NCBI GenBank assembly: GCA_965115825.1 | Contig: OZ220464.1 | Coordinates: forward strand, 62,001 to 126,000 | Length of the DNA: 64,000 bases | From: Bin87 sp965115825 | Lineage (GTDB): Bacteria; Chloroflexota; Dehalococcoidia; Lucifugimonadales; UBA3495 | Direction: 5' to 3' | Shown: positions 21,060 to 30,300 of the stretch, piece by piece | Position numbering within the stretch: position 1 is the stretch's first letter | Layout of the letters: every line of letters starts with the position of its first letter | Translations under genes and position numbers: made by a program | Notes under the pieces: model-generated | What the model was told of the DNA's origin: nothing | Seen by the model: only the letters and a program-made list of their open reading frames with translations | Database searches by the model: none

Positions 21060-22685
21060 ATGCCTGAAAAGCAGCTAATTTTCGACGAAGCCGCCCGACA
21101 AAGTCTGATGAGCGGCGTTGACCAATTGGGCCGCGTAGTGGCCCTTACCCTCGGCCCCAGCGGACGCAACGTCATCTTGGGCCGCGTCTGGACGCTGCCT
21201 GTGGTTTGCAGCGACGGCGTCACCATCGCCAAAGAAGTCGAACTGCCCGACCCCTACGAAAATATGGGCGCCCAAGTCGTCAAAGAAGCTGCCTCCAAGA
21301 CCAACGATGTTGTCGGCGACGGCACCACCACCTCAGTCGTGCTGGCCCGCTCCATCATCCAGGGCGGCTTTATGAACGTCGCCGCCGGCGCCAACCCCCT
21401 TGCCCTGAAGTCCGGCATCGACAAAGCCGTCGACGCCGTGAGCGACCAAATCAACGCCCAGGCCGTGGCCGTGGAAAGCCGCGAGCAGGTCGCACGAGTC
21501 GCCGCCCTCTCCGCCCACGAAGAAGCCATCGCCGAACTCATCGCCGACGCTATGGATAAAGTAGGACGGGAAGGCATCATCACCGTTGAGGAAAGCCGCG
21601 GCCTCACCGACGAACTGGACGTAGTAGAAGGTATGCGCCTGGACCGGGGCTATCTGTCCCCGCACTTCGTCACCGACCCCGACCGCATGGAAACGTCCCT
21701 GGACGAACCGCTCTTTTTGCTCACCGACCGGAAGCTTTCGGCGGCCGCCGACGTAGTACCCACCTTGGAAGCAGTGGCTCAGGGCGGACGCCGCCCGCTG
21801 GTCATCATTGCCGAAGACGTGGAGGGCGAAGCCCTGGCCACGCTGGTAGTCAACAAGCTGCGCGGCACCGTCAGCAGCTTGGCAGTGAAAGCCCCCGGCT
21901 TCGGCGAGCGGCGCAAGGCCCTGCTGGAAGACCTAGCCATCATGACCGGCGGCGCTGTCATCACCAGCGACGCCGGAATGCGTCTGGAAGACGTGTCCAT
22001 CGAGAACCTTGGCTCCGCCCGGCGGCTGGTAGCAACCAAAGACGAAACTACCATCGTTGAAGGCCGGGGGAGCGAAAACGCCATCGCCGACCGAGTAGCC
22101 GAGCTTCGGGTGCAAATTGAAGACACTACCTCGGATTACGACCGGGAAAAGTTGCAGGAACGACTGGCCAACCTCGCCGGCGGCGTCGCGGTAATCAAAG
22201 TGGGAGCAGCCACTGAACCGGAACTCAACGAGCGCAAGAGCCGCACCGAAGACGCGCTGGCCTCCACCCGCGCCGCCGTCGAAGAAGGCGTCATACCCGG
22301 CGGCGGAGTTTCGTTGCTCCGCGCCCAGGCCGCTTTGAATAACCTGATGCGTAGCGTGTCGGGAGACGAAGCCGTTGGCGTCAAACTGGTGCGCGACGCC
22401 TTGGAAGCCCCCCTCACCACCATCGCGCAGAATGCCGGCTTCAAGGGCGAGGTAGTAGTGGAGAACGTTCGCAACAGCGAAGGCGACTACGGCTTTGACG
22501 CCGACCGAGGCGATTATACCGATCTGGTCGCCCGGGGCATCATTGACCCGGCTAAGGTAACCCGGTCAGCCTTGCGCAACGCCGGCTCAGTGGCCGGTAT
22601 GCTGCTCACCACCCAAGCCATCATCACCGAAATACCCAAGCACGAGCCGCTGCCGGCCGACATCCAGGACTTCATGCACGACTAG
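21060..22685 (+). CDS. groL: Chaperonin GroEL without GGM tail
   Basis: 541 residues. Forms the tetradecameric ATP-driven folding chamber. ATP-binding TLGPSGRNVILG (about 32-43), DGVTIAKEVEL, VGDGTTTSVVLA (Asp about 87) and VAVIKVGAATE with EEGVIPGGGVSLLRA are conserved. Unusual points are LGRVWTLPVVCSDG in place of the common EKSFGAP-ITKDG, and a C-terminus ending DIQDFMHD with no Gly-Gly-Met repeat. No groES lies beside it, so this may be a second, specialised copy. Start ATG 21060 is behind CGGAGG. Confidence 0.95.
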   Translation: MPEKQLIFDEAARQSLMSGVDQLGRVVALTLGPSGRNVILGRVWTLPVVCSDGVTIAKEVELPDPYENMGAQVVKEAASKTNDVVGDGTTTSVVLARSIIQGGFMNVAAGANPLALKSGIDKAVDAVSDQINAQAVAVESREQVARVAALSAHEEAIAELIADAMDKVGREGIITVEESRGLTDELDVVEGMRLDRGYLSPHFVTDPDRMETSLDEPLFLLTDRKLSAAADVVPTLEAVAQGGRRPLVIIAEDVEGEALATLVVNKLRGTVSSLAVKAPGFGERRKALLEDLAIMTGGAVITSDAGMRLEDVSIENLGSARRLVATKDETTIVEGRGSENAIADRVAELRVQIEDTTSDYDREKLQERLANLAGGVAVIKVGAATEPELNERKSRTEDALASTRAAVEEGVIPGGGVSLLRAQAALNNLMRSVSGDEAVGVKLVRDALEAPLTTIAQNAGFKGEVVVENVRNSEGDYGFDADRGDYTDLVARGIIDPAKVTRSALRNAGSVAGMLLTTQAIITEIPKHEPLPADIQDFMHD

Positions 22686-22705
22686 CCGCACGGCAAAGAT
22701 GCAAC

Positions 22706-22745
22706 GGCCCGCCCGCGCCGACGCTAATCGGCAAAGGGGCGGGCC
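22706..22745 (+). terminator. GC-rich hairpin after groL
   Basis: GGCCCGCCC (22706-22714) pairs with GGGCGGGCC (22737-22745), 9 bp, 21 nt after the groL stop codon. There is no T-run, so termination would be weak or factor-dependent. Confidence 0.45.
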
Positions 22746-22770
22746 GACTGCCGCCCCAAAACCCCCGCCC

Positions 22771-22790
22771 AGTCCTGAAAATCCCCAAAT
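22771..22790. repeat. Partial copy of the dispersed repeat
   Basis: AGTCCTGAAAATCCCCAAAT matches one end of the dispersed repeat (ATCCTGAAAATCCCCAAATCC) and then diverges. It is a truncated or decayed copy between groL and the RDD genes. Confidence 0.6.
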
Positions 22791-22881
22791 AGCGGCCAGT
22801 GGCGCAGCCGCCGTACCGTCTGGGACGGAGGGCGCAACTGCGGGCAGCCCCATACTCTGACAGCCCCTCCCGCCAACATCA

Positions 22882-22910
22882 TTGACACACAATTTCCCCC
22901 AAAGTAACAT
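22882..22910 (+). promoter_or_regulatory. Promoter of first RDD gene
   Basis: TTGACA, 17 nt, TAACAT. The same promoter and flanks recur at 23475-23503, showing that the duplicated unit includes its own promoter. Confidence 0.7.
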
Positions 22911-22958
22911 GCCTTCCGCACCCACGCCCGCGCCCGTACATCCTACGGAGACTATCCC

Positions 22959-23465
22959 ATGTACAACACCAACGTGGCTCCCTATCGCAGCCAAACCGCC
23001 CTCCCCCAAGTTAACCTCACCTACCTAGGCCGCTGGCGCCGCCTGGGAGCATTGCTAATAGAACTGGCCATGGTAATCTCCGTCTACAGTTCTATAGTGG
23101 GCGCGAGTTTCGGCCTGCCTCCACTCTTCATAATATTAATATCGCTCGGGTTCCTTGCCGTGGCTATCGCAAACATCGGCTACCTCGCCTTTTTCTACTG
23201 GTATTTCGGAGGCAACATCGGCCATCTGGCGCTAGGCGCCCGCGTGGTTAACCACCGCAACGGCGGCCCCTTGAGTTTCGGTCAAGCCGCCATCCGCGCC
23301 ATTGCCCCCATATTGGACTGGTTCGGCATCCTCTTCCTCATCAATTCAGCCATGGTCCTCATCCGCGCCGACCGCCGCCACCTCTACGACTTAATGGCCG
23401 GCACCGTGGTCGTCTATGACCGCCGCGCCAGCGGAGACCGCTGGACGCGCATCGCTCCCCGCTAA
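22959..23465 (+). CDS. RDD-family membrane protein (copy 1)
   Basis: 168 residues with three or four hydrophobic segments. The RDD hallmark residues appear as LGRWRRLGALLIELAMV near the N-terminus and DRRHLYDLMAGTVVVYDRR near the C-terminus, with GHLALGARVVNHRNGGPLSF between. RDD proteins are poorly characterised; some act as Na+/H+ antiporters. Start ATG is preceded by TACGGAGAC. It is the first of three tandem RDD genes; copy 2 is nearly identical over its last 100 residues, pointing to recent duplication or gene conversion. Confidence 0.88.
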   Translation: MYNTNVAPYRSQTALPQVNLTYLGRWRRLGALLIELAMVISVYSSIVGASFGLPPLFIILISLGFLAVAIANIGYLAFFYWYFGGNIGHLALGARVVNHRNGGPLSFGQAAIRAIAPILDWFGILFLINSAMVLIRADRRHLYDLMAGTVVVYDRRASGDRWTRIAPR

Positions 23466-23474
23466 CCCCTATCA

Positions 23475-23503
23475 TTGACAACGCAATTTCCCCCAAGTAA
23501 CAT
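23475..23503 (+). promoter_or_regulatory. Promoter of second RDD gene
   Basis: TTGACA, 17 nt, TAACAT, duplicate of the promoter at 22882-22910. Confidence 0.7.
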
Positions 23504-23539
23504 ACGATCCCAACCTGCACAGCCTACGGAGGCCGCCCC

Positions 23540-23999
23540 ATGTACAATACCAACATAACTTCATACCCCCCCCCCCCCCCGAGTTAGCCTCACCTACCTG
23601 GGCAGGTGGCGTCGTTTGGGAACCACCGCGATTGAGCTGGGCGTCAGTCTTTCCTTCGCCTTGCTTCTGGGGATTCCAACGTTCGGCGTGCTCTATGTAA
23701 TCGGCTACCTCGCCTACCTCACCTTTTTCTACTGGTATTTCGGAGGCAGCATCGGTCACTTGGTTCTAGGCGCCCGCGTGGTCAACCACCGCAACGGCGG
23801 CCCCTTGAGCCTAGGTCAAGCCATCGGCCGCTCTGTCGTCACCATATTAGACTGGTTCGGCATCCTCTTCCTCATCAATTCAGCCATGGTCCTCATCCGA
23901 GCTGACCGCCGCCACCTCTATGACTTAATGGCCGGCACCGTGGTCGTCTATGACCGCCGCGCCAGCGGAGACCGCTGGACGCGCATCGCCCCCCGCTAA
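23540..23999 (+). pseudogene. RDD-family membrane protein (copy 2), out of frame at a C15 tract
   Basis: ATG 23540 (MYNTNITSY, matching MYNTNVAPY of copy 1, with GGAGG upstream) runs into fifteen C (23566-23580) and then meets TAG at once. Removing one C, or adding two, joins it in frame to VSLTYLGRWRRLG and a full RDD protein to 23999. The remaining sequence is intact and highly similar to copy 1, including its promoter, so this looks like a slippage-controlled gene in its off state rather than a decayed one. A homopolymer sequencing or assembly error is the main alternative. Confidence 0.8.
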
Positions 24000-24007
24000 T
24001 CACCGCG

Positions 24008-24742
24008 ATGGACGTAACCGTAACCTACTCCCAACCCGGCGACCGGCCCACTCCACCCGCCGACTCCGCCTCAGGCTTGACGCCGGCGAACCCAATCGCC
24101 CGCCTCTTCGCCCGGATAATCAACGGCGCCCTCATCTTCACCATCAGCCTGCTGTTCTGGCTCGCCGCCTTCATCGCGATCACCCTGCTGGTAGCCGGCG
24201 ACCTCCTCCGCTACCTCTGGCCCCTGATTGCCAAACTGGACTCCGACGAGTTATCCAACGCCGACCAAATCATCGCCGACGCCATATCCGAGTATTATGC
24301 GTCGTACTCCGTAGGCTCCGCCACAACGGACATCGCCCTGGCAACTCTGCTTCCCCTGGCCGCCGCCCTCCTTGCGTACCTGCTCCGCATATCCTACCTC
24401 TGCCTGATGGTGCGGTTCGCCGGCGGCGACATCGGACACCTGGCCCTGGGCCTCCGCGTGGTGAACTACCGTAACGGCGACCGTCCCACCTTCGGCCAGG
24501 CCCTGGGCCGCGCCCTCCTCAAACAGCTGGACAGCCTCTTCTTCCCCTGGCTGATTAACGGCCTGATGGCGCTGTTCTCCCCGGAACGCCGCCATCTCTA
24601 CGACCTCGCCGCCGACACCATGGTCGTACCCGCCGCCAAAATCCCATCGCCGGCCCCTCAAACTTACCCCTCAACGTCGGCCACGGATGCCCCGCAGCTC
24701 ACCGGAAACCGCCCACTGCCACTACCACCCCCACGCGCCTGA
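24008..24742 (+). CDS. RDD-family membrane protein (copy 3, divergent)
   Basis: 244 residues. RDD features are NPIARLFARIINGALIFTIS (about 29-48), GHLALGLRVVNYRNGDRPTF and ERRHLYDLAADTMVVPA. It has four hydrophobic segments, an acidic loop between the first and second pair (KLDSDELSNADQIIADAISE), and a Pro/Ser/Thr-rich tail of about 40 residues. It starts 8 nt after copy 2 and is probably cotranscribed. It is much less similar than copies 1 and 2 are to each other. Confidence 0.85.
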   Translation: MDVTVTYSQPGDRPTPPADSASGLTPANPIARLFARIINGALIFTISLLFWLAAFIAITLLVAGDLLRYLWPLIAKLDSDELSNADQIIADAISEYYASYSVGSATTDIALATLLPLAAALLAYLLRISYLCLMVRFAGGDIGHLALGLRVVNYRNGDRPTFGQALGRALLKQLDSLFFPWLINGLMALFSPERRHLYDLAADTMVVPAAKIPSPAPQTYPSTSATDAPQLTGNRPLPLPPPRA

Positions 24743-24790
24743 CCCTTTGCCGCCTCCAACTCCCACCCGGCCGCCCCATCGCCAGGACGA

Positions 24791-25750
24791 CTATTGCGTA
24801 GAGCGCGCTATCGCCTGATGATCCGGCTCCCCCCCATGGTCAACGTCCCAGTCCCACAAGTCCGCGTGAAACCCCGACAAATTGTCGGCAAGCGTGTTGA
24901 TGAAGTTGCGCACGCCGCGCCCGTGGAACTTCCCCCTCAACGTACACACCCCGATATTGGCCGACGGAAAGAGATGATCCAGCCTGACCACCGCCAGCCG
25001 GTCATGGTCTTCGGGATGCAAAGTAAAATCGCTCACAATCGCAATCCCCATCCCAATCGCCACGTAGCGCTTAATCATCTCCGTGTTGTCCATCTCCAGC
25101 ACCACGTCATAGCTCACGCTCCTCTCCCGCAGCTTCTGCTCCACCCGCCGACGGCTCAAACTCTCCGGGCTGTTCAAAATCAGCGGAAACTTGGCCATAT
25201 CCTCAATCGCAAGCGGACTCCGCAGCAGCAGCTCATGGCTTGGCTCCGTAATCAGCACCACGTTGTAGTCAAACAGCTGCGAAAACTCCAGCGACACGTC
25301 GTCCGTCGGCGGCGCCGAACACAGCGCCAAGTCAACCTCCCCCGACTTCACCAGCTGGATCAAGTTCGCATACGAGCGCGCCACCAGCCGCATCCGCACC
25401 TCCGGATACCGCGCCCGAAACTGCCGAATAGGCCGCGGCAAGTGATACGAAACAATGTCCGGGTACGCCCCTACCACAAACGAACCGCGCCCCTCCGAGT
25501 AGTCCATCTGCGTCTTCAGTACGTCAATGGACTCCACGATAGGCGTTACCAGCTCATAGAAAAGCGAACCCTCCGACGTCAGCTGAATCGGCCTCTTGAT
25601 GCGGTCAAACAGCGTAATCCCGAACTCCCCCTCCAACTTCCGCAGATGCGTCGTAACCGTCGGCTGCCCCAACTCCAGCTTCCGCGCTGCCTTCGACACG
25701 CTCCGCAGTCGCGCCACGTGGTAAAAACTGATTATCTCGCGCAGTTCCAT
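24791..25750 (-). CDS. LysR-family transcriptional regulator
   Basis: 319 residues. The N-terminal helix-turn-helix reads ISFYHVARLRSVSKAARKLE then LGQPTVTTHLRKLEGEFGIT, followed by a type 2 periplasmic-binding-like effector domain from about 90 (GSFVVGAYPDIVSYHLP). The helix and effector domains recall CysB/Cbl, but the effector is unknown. Start ATG 25750 is chosen over GTG 25756. The promoter region holds ATTGC-N6-GCAAT, a likely autoregulatory site. It diverges from a ferredoxin and an ornithine-cyclodeaminase-like gene, which it may control. Confidence 0.9.
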   Translation of the reverse strand: MELREIISFYHVARLRSVSKAARKLELGQPTVTTHLRKLEGEFGITLFDRIKRPIQLTSEGSLFYELVTPIVESIDVLKTQMDYSEGRGSFVVGAYPDIVSYHLPRPIRQFRARYPEVRMRLVARSYANLIQLVKSGEVDLALCSAPPTDDVSLEFSQLFDYNVVLITEPSHELLLRSPLAIEDMAKFPLILNSPESLSRRRVEQKLRERSVSYDVVLEMDNTEMIKRYVAIGMGIAIVSDFTLHPEDHDRLAVVRLDHLFPSANIGVCTLRGKFHGRGVRNFINTLADNLSGFHADLWDWDVDHGGEPDHQAIARSTQ

Positions 25751-25788
25751 TAGCACCCGCCTTTGCCATTGCGAGCCTCGCTCACAGC

Positions 25789-25804
25789 ATTGCGATACGG
25801 CAAT
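25789..25804. promoter_or_regulatory. Candidate LysR autoregulatory site
   Basis: ATTGC-N6-GCAAT, a perfect inverted repeat directly downstream of the regulator's -10 hexamer. Confidence 0.45.
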
Positions 25805-25833
25805 ATACTATATCTAATTTGCGGATAACGCAA
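25805..25833 (-). promoter_or_regulatory. LysR gene promoter
   Basis: Minus strand: TTGCGT, 17 nt, TAGTAT. Confidence 0.6.
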
Positions 25834-25986
25834 CGCAACCCTCAACCGCGCAGCCCTCGCCACCCGTCAACCCAACCCAACTTGCTCGACCTGCTGGCGA
25901 CCGGCTATGCCGAGCCTAGCCCACCGCCAACTCAACCCGCCCCCGGCATATCGCCGCCGGCAATAGCAATATGCGCCCCGTATGCC

Positions 25987-26016
25987 TTGACAAAATATCA
26001 CGCCAAACCGCAGAAT
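25987..26016 (+). promoter_or_regulatory. Possible promoter for ferredoxin gene
   Basis: TTGACA, 18 nt, CAGAAT, 100 nt before ATG 26116. The -35 is perfect, the -10 poor. The remaining 150 nt between here and the LysR promoter show nothing else. Confidence 0.4.
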
Positions 26017-26115
26017 ACCCTTCCAATAACCGGCCACCTAACAGAGGCCTAATGTCGGCAACCGAGCCGGCGTACAATCTGCCGCGTTCATTCGCCCGTA
26101 TGCTGAGGTAACCTG

Positions 26116-26355
26116 ATGGCATTCGTGATTACACAGCCATGCGAGGGAGTCAAAGACGCCTCTTGCACCCAAGTTTGCCCAGTCGATTGCATCCATACCG
26201 ATGACGATGCGCCGATGTACTACATCAACCCCGACGACTGCATCGACTGCGCCTATTGCGTCGCCGTTTGCCCCGTCTCCGCCATCTTCGACGAATTCAC
26301 TGTGCCGCCCGATATGCGCGAGTACGTCCGCATCAACCGCCTCTACTTCTCCTGA
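26116..26355 (+). CDS. fdxA: 7Fe-8S ferredoxin
   Basis: 79 residues. Soluble electron carrier. Cysteine spacing is C9-x7-C17-x3-C21-P for a 3Fe-4S cluster with C25 following, then CIDCAYCVAVCP (about 42-53) for a 4Fe-4S cluster, the pattern of FdxA-type bacterial ferredoxins. It ends soon after the second cluster, so the C-terminal extension of some members is short. Start ATG has GAGGTAACC upstream. The next gene begins 15 nt later on the same strand; an electron-transfer link between them is not evident. Confidence 0.93.
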   Translation: MAFVITQPCEGVKDASCTQVCPVDCIHTDDDAPMYYINPDDCIDCAYCVAVCPVSAIFDEFTVPPDMREYVRINRLYFS

Positions 26356-26370
26356 ACCTCTCTCTCGCCA

Positions 26371-27324
26371 ATGGCCAGATTCCTCACCGACGCCGACGTC
26401 CACCGCTGCGCCACCCTGGACGACATCCTGCCCGCCATCTCAGCGATGCTGGCCAACTACGGCGCCGGCGACGCCGTCAATCTCACCCGCCGCCGCATCG
26501 CCGGCCCCGCCGGGTACCTGGCCGTAATGGGCGGAGCTCTCCTTTACGATGGCCTTTTCGGCCTAAAAACCTTCACCCACACCGAAAACGGCTACTCCTT
26601 CCAGGTCAGCCTCTACGACGCCGAGACGGGCCGCCTCCTTCTCTACGCCCAGGCCAACCGCCTCGGCCAACTCCGCACCGGCGCCACCACCGCCGTCGCC
26701 GTCAAAAACCTGGCAAACCCCTACGCGGCCCGCTTGGGCATCATCGGCACGGGCAGCCAGGCCGGCGACCAGATTAGGGCCGCCGTCAAAGTCCGGAATA
26801 TCTCCGAAGTCCACGCCTACAGCCGCAACCCGGCAAATCGCCAGGCTTTTGCCGCCTGCATGGCCAACGAGCTGAACATCCCCGTAATCGCCGCCAACAG
26901 CAACCGCGACGCCGTGGCCCGCTGCGACATCGTAATCGGCATCGCCCCCGCCGAAACCCCGGTTATCCGGGGCCAATGGCTGTCCCCCGGCGCAACGGTC
27001 ATCGGCGCCGGCCCCACCAGCCCTCGCCACCACGAAGTGGACGCCGACGCCTTGCTCCAAGCCAACCGTCGCTTCGTAGATTCCCTCGAGCAGGCTCCGT
27101 TAGAGTGTGGCGACATCGCTTCCGCCGTCGACCGGGGATTAATCCGGTGGAGCCAATTCCACGAACTCCGCCACGTAGTTGCTGGAACCGTCCCCGGCCG
27201 ATTAGCCCACGACGACATAGTCTATTGCAAGCTGATGGGAACCGGCCTCGCCGACGTCGCCGCCGCCAAAGTGGTATGGCAGCGCGCCGAAGAGCTCGGC
27301 ATCGGCGTGACAATGGACTGGTAA
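26371..27324 (+). CDS. Ornithine cyclodeaminase / mu-crystallin family protein
   Basis: 317 residues. NAD(P)-dependent family that includes ornithine cyclodeaminase, alanine dehydrogenase and ketimine reductases. The Rossmann motif GIIGTGSQAGDQIRA lies near residue 125, preceded by ANRLGQLRTGATTAVAVKNL, the family's substrate-side signature, and followed by VIGAGPTSPRHHEVDADAL. The exact substrate cannot be told. It follows the ferredoxin gene closely and converges on carB. Confidence 0.88.
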   Translation: MARFLTDADVHRCATLDDILPAISAMLANYGAGDAVNLTRRRIAGPAGYLAVMGGALLYDGLFGLKTFTHTENGYSFQVSLYDAETGRLLLYAQANRLGQLRTGATTAVAVKNLANPYAARLGIIGTGSQAGDQIRAAVKVRNISEVHAYSRNPANRQAFAACMANELNIPVIAANSNRDAVARCDIVIGIAPAETPVIRGQWLSPGATVIGAGPTSPRHHEVDADALLQANRRFVDSLEQAPLECGDIASAVDRGLIRWSQFHELRHVVAGTVPGRLAHDDIVYCKLMGTGLADVAAAKVVWQRAEELGIGVTMDW

Positions 27325-27331
27325 AAGAACC

Positions 27332-30300
27332 CTACCGGGGCGTCGCCAGGTACTCGTCCGTCGTCAGCACGTTGTAGTTCTCCAGCCCGCTGAGCATACT
27401 CTCCATAGCCGCGCGAGCCGTGTCCAGCGAGGTAAAACACGGTATCCGACGCTCCACCGCCGCCCTTCGGATATAGTACCCGTCCCGCATCACCGACGAA
27501 TCCCCCGACAGCGTATTCACTACCGCGCCCACCGTGCCGTCGTTTATCACGTCCAGCACGTCCGGCGAACCTTCCCCGATGCGCTTCGTAATGGTGGTAA
27601 CCGGCAGACCCATCGCCGTAATCATCGCCCCGGTGCCCTCGGTCGCATACAGCCGACAGCCCGCAGCCGCCAGCCCGCGAACCAGCGGCAGCGCATCGGC
27701 CTTTGACTGATCCGATACGCTCAGCAGCACCCCCATACCCGGCGACAGGTTGATGCTGGCCGCCTGCAACGCCTTGGTCAACGCGCCGGTAAAGTCCCGG
27801 TCTATCCCCATAACCTCCCCCGTCGACTTCATCTCCGGCCCCATATACCAGTCCACCCCTACCAGCTTGGACATGGAAAACACCGGAGCCTTAATTCCCA
27901 CCAACCGCTGCCGCGGCCACAGCCCGCCCTCGTAGCCCAATTCCGCCAGCTTGTCCCCCAGCATCACCCGCGTCGCCAGGTTCGCCACCGGCACGCCGGT
28001 AACCTTGGATATGAAGGGAATGGTGCGGCTCCCCCGGGGATTCACTTCCAGCACGTAGGCTGTGGTCGGTTCGTCCTCGCCGGAAGTCTTCACGCTGGGG
28101 CTGCGATAGGCGTCTCCCCCCTGCAAAACGAACTGAATGTTCATCAATCCCCGCACGCCCAGCACCAACCCGATGCGGGTTGTATAATCCACCAGCCTGT
28201 CCACCTCAGCCTCCGCAAGGTTCAGCCCAGGATAAATAGCCATGGAATCGCCGCTGTGCACCCCGGCTCGCTCCACGTGCTCCATAATGCCCGGAATAAG
28301 CACCCGCTCGCCATCGCAGATGGCGTCCACCTCGCACTCCCTGCCCTCCATATAGTGGTCAACCAGCACCTCCCGTTCCGGCGCAGCCTCCGTAGCGATG
28401 GCCAGGTAGCGGATAAGCTCGGTGGCGTTGCGGACAATTTCCATCGCCCGCCCACCCAGAACGTAGCTGGGCCGCACCACCACCGGATACCCAATGCGCT
28501 GCGCAACGGTAAGCGCCTGAGCCACGGAGTGGACGGTAGCCCCCGGCGGCTGCGGAATGCCCAGGTCAACCAGAAAGCGCTCGAACTTCTGTCGGTCGCT
28601 GGCTATATCAATCGCCTCTGCGCTGGAACCAAGTATCGGCAAGCCCGCCGCAGCCAGTGCCTGCGACAAATTGATGGCCGTCTGCCCTCCGAACTGCACC
28701 AGGCTCGGCGGCGGGTCATCGTCCACCGTCTCATTGTCAATAATGTCGCGGATGGCCTCCTCGTCCAGCGGCTCAAAATACAGCCTGTCGCTGGTGTCAA
28801 AGTCCGTGGACACCGTCTCCGGATTGGAGTTAACCATTATGCTGGCTACCCCGGCCTCCGAAAGCGCCCACGCCGCGTGTACGCTGCAATAGTCAAACTC
28901 AATCCCCTGCCCAATGCGAATGGGCCCGCTGCCAATAACCACCGCCTTCCGGCCCGGCAGCGGCGGCGCCTCATTCTCAGCGTCGTATGCGCTGTAATAA
29001 TACGGCGTAACCGCCTCAAACTCGGCGGCGCACGTATCCACCATCTTGAACACCGGCTTGATGCTGTTCCGAACGCGCATCTGCCGCACCTGCTCCGGCA
29101 GCAGACCCGACAGCGTGGCGATTTCAACATCAGGGAAACCCAGCCGCTTCGACGCCAGCAGAGCCGTCGGCGTCAGCGGGTTCCCCAGCAGTCGCCGCTC
29201 CTGGTCAACGATGCGCTCCAGCGCAGCGATAAACCAGGCGTCAATGCTGGTATGCCCCACCAGTTCGTCCCGGGTAACCCCTCGGCGCAACGCCGCCGTC
29301 AGCGCCCACAGCCGCAGGTCGTTGGGATGCAGCGGCAGCGCATCCATCAACTGCCGATGCCCCTGCGCTGCCGTCAAACCACGCCACTCCCGGTCTTCCC
29401 ACAGCAGGGACGAATTGGGCTGTTCCAGCGCGCGGGCGGCTTTTTGCAGCGCAGCCTCAAAACTCCGGTCAATGGCCATCACCTCGCCCGTGGCCTTCAT
29501 CTGGGTCGTTACCTGCCGATCCCCGTTGGGAAACTTGTCAAAAGGCCAGCGCGGGATTTTCACCACACAGTAGTCCAGGGCCGGCTCAAAAGCCGCTCCC
29601 GTGCTCCCCGTAACCGCATTCGCTATTTCGTCCAGCCGCTTGCCCACGGCGATTTTGGCTGACACCCGCGCTATCGGGTATCCCGTCGCCTTGCTGGCCA
29701 GCGCCGAAGAGCGGCTGACCCGAGGATTAACCTCAATAACATAGTAATCCGAATCAGCATTCCACCCCCCCGGACGGTTCCGCATCGCATCGGGATGCGG
29801 GCGCAGCGCCAGCTGGATGTTGCAGCCTCCTTCAATCCCCAGGCCGCGAATGATCTTTAGGCTCGCGGTGCGCAGCATCTGGTACTCTTTGTCCGTCAGG
29901 GTCTGACTCGGCGCAACCACTATGCTGTCGCCCGTATGCGCGCCCATAGGGTCAAAGTTCTCCATATTGCACACCGTGATGCAGTTGTCCGCACCGTCCC
30001 GAATTACTTCGTACTCAACCTCCTTCCAGCCCACCAGAGAACGCTCCAACAAAACCTGGCTGATGGGACTGGCCGCCAGCCCGCTCTCCACGATAGCGTT
30101 GAACTCTTCGTCGGTATTGGCAATGCCGCCCCCCGTTCCGCCCAGGGTGTACGCCGGGCGAATCACCAGCGGCAGCCCCGCCTCGGCGCGGTAAGCCAGC
30201 GCTTCCTTCATAGTGAATACCGTGCGATTGGGCGGCATCGGCTCCCCGATGTCAGTCAGAAACTGGCGGAAGAAATCCCGATCCTCCGCCTTCCGAATCG

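Noticed and set aside
25819..26052. 77-codon plus-strand ORF between lysR and ferredoxin genes
   Set aside because: Overlaps the lysR promoter, proline/threonine-rich, no ribosome site or homology.
28256..29662. 468-codon frame antisense to carB
   Set aside because: Arg/Gln/His-rich composition typical of antisense frames; carB is intact.
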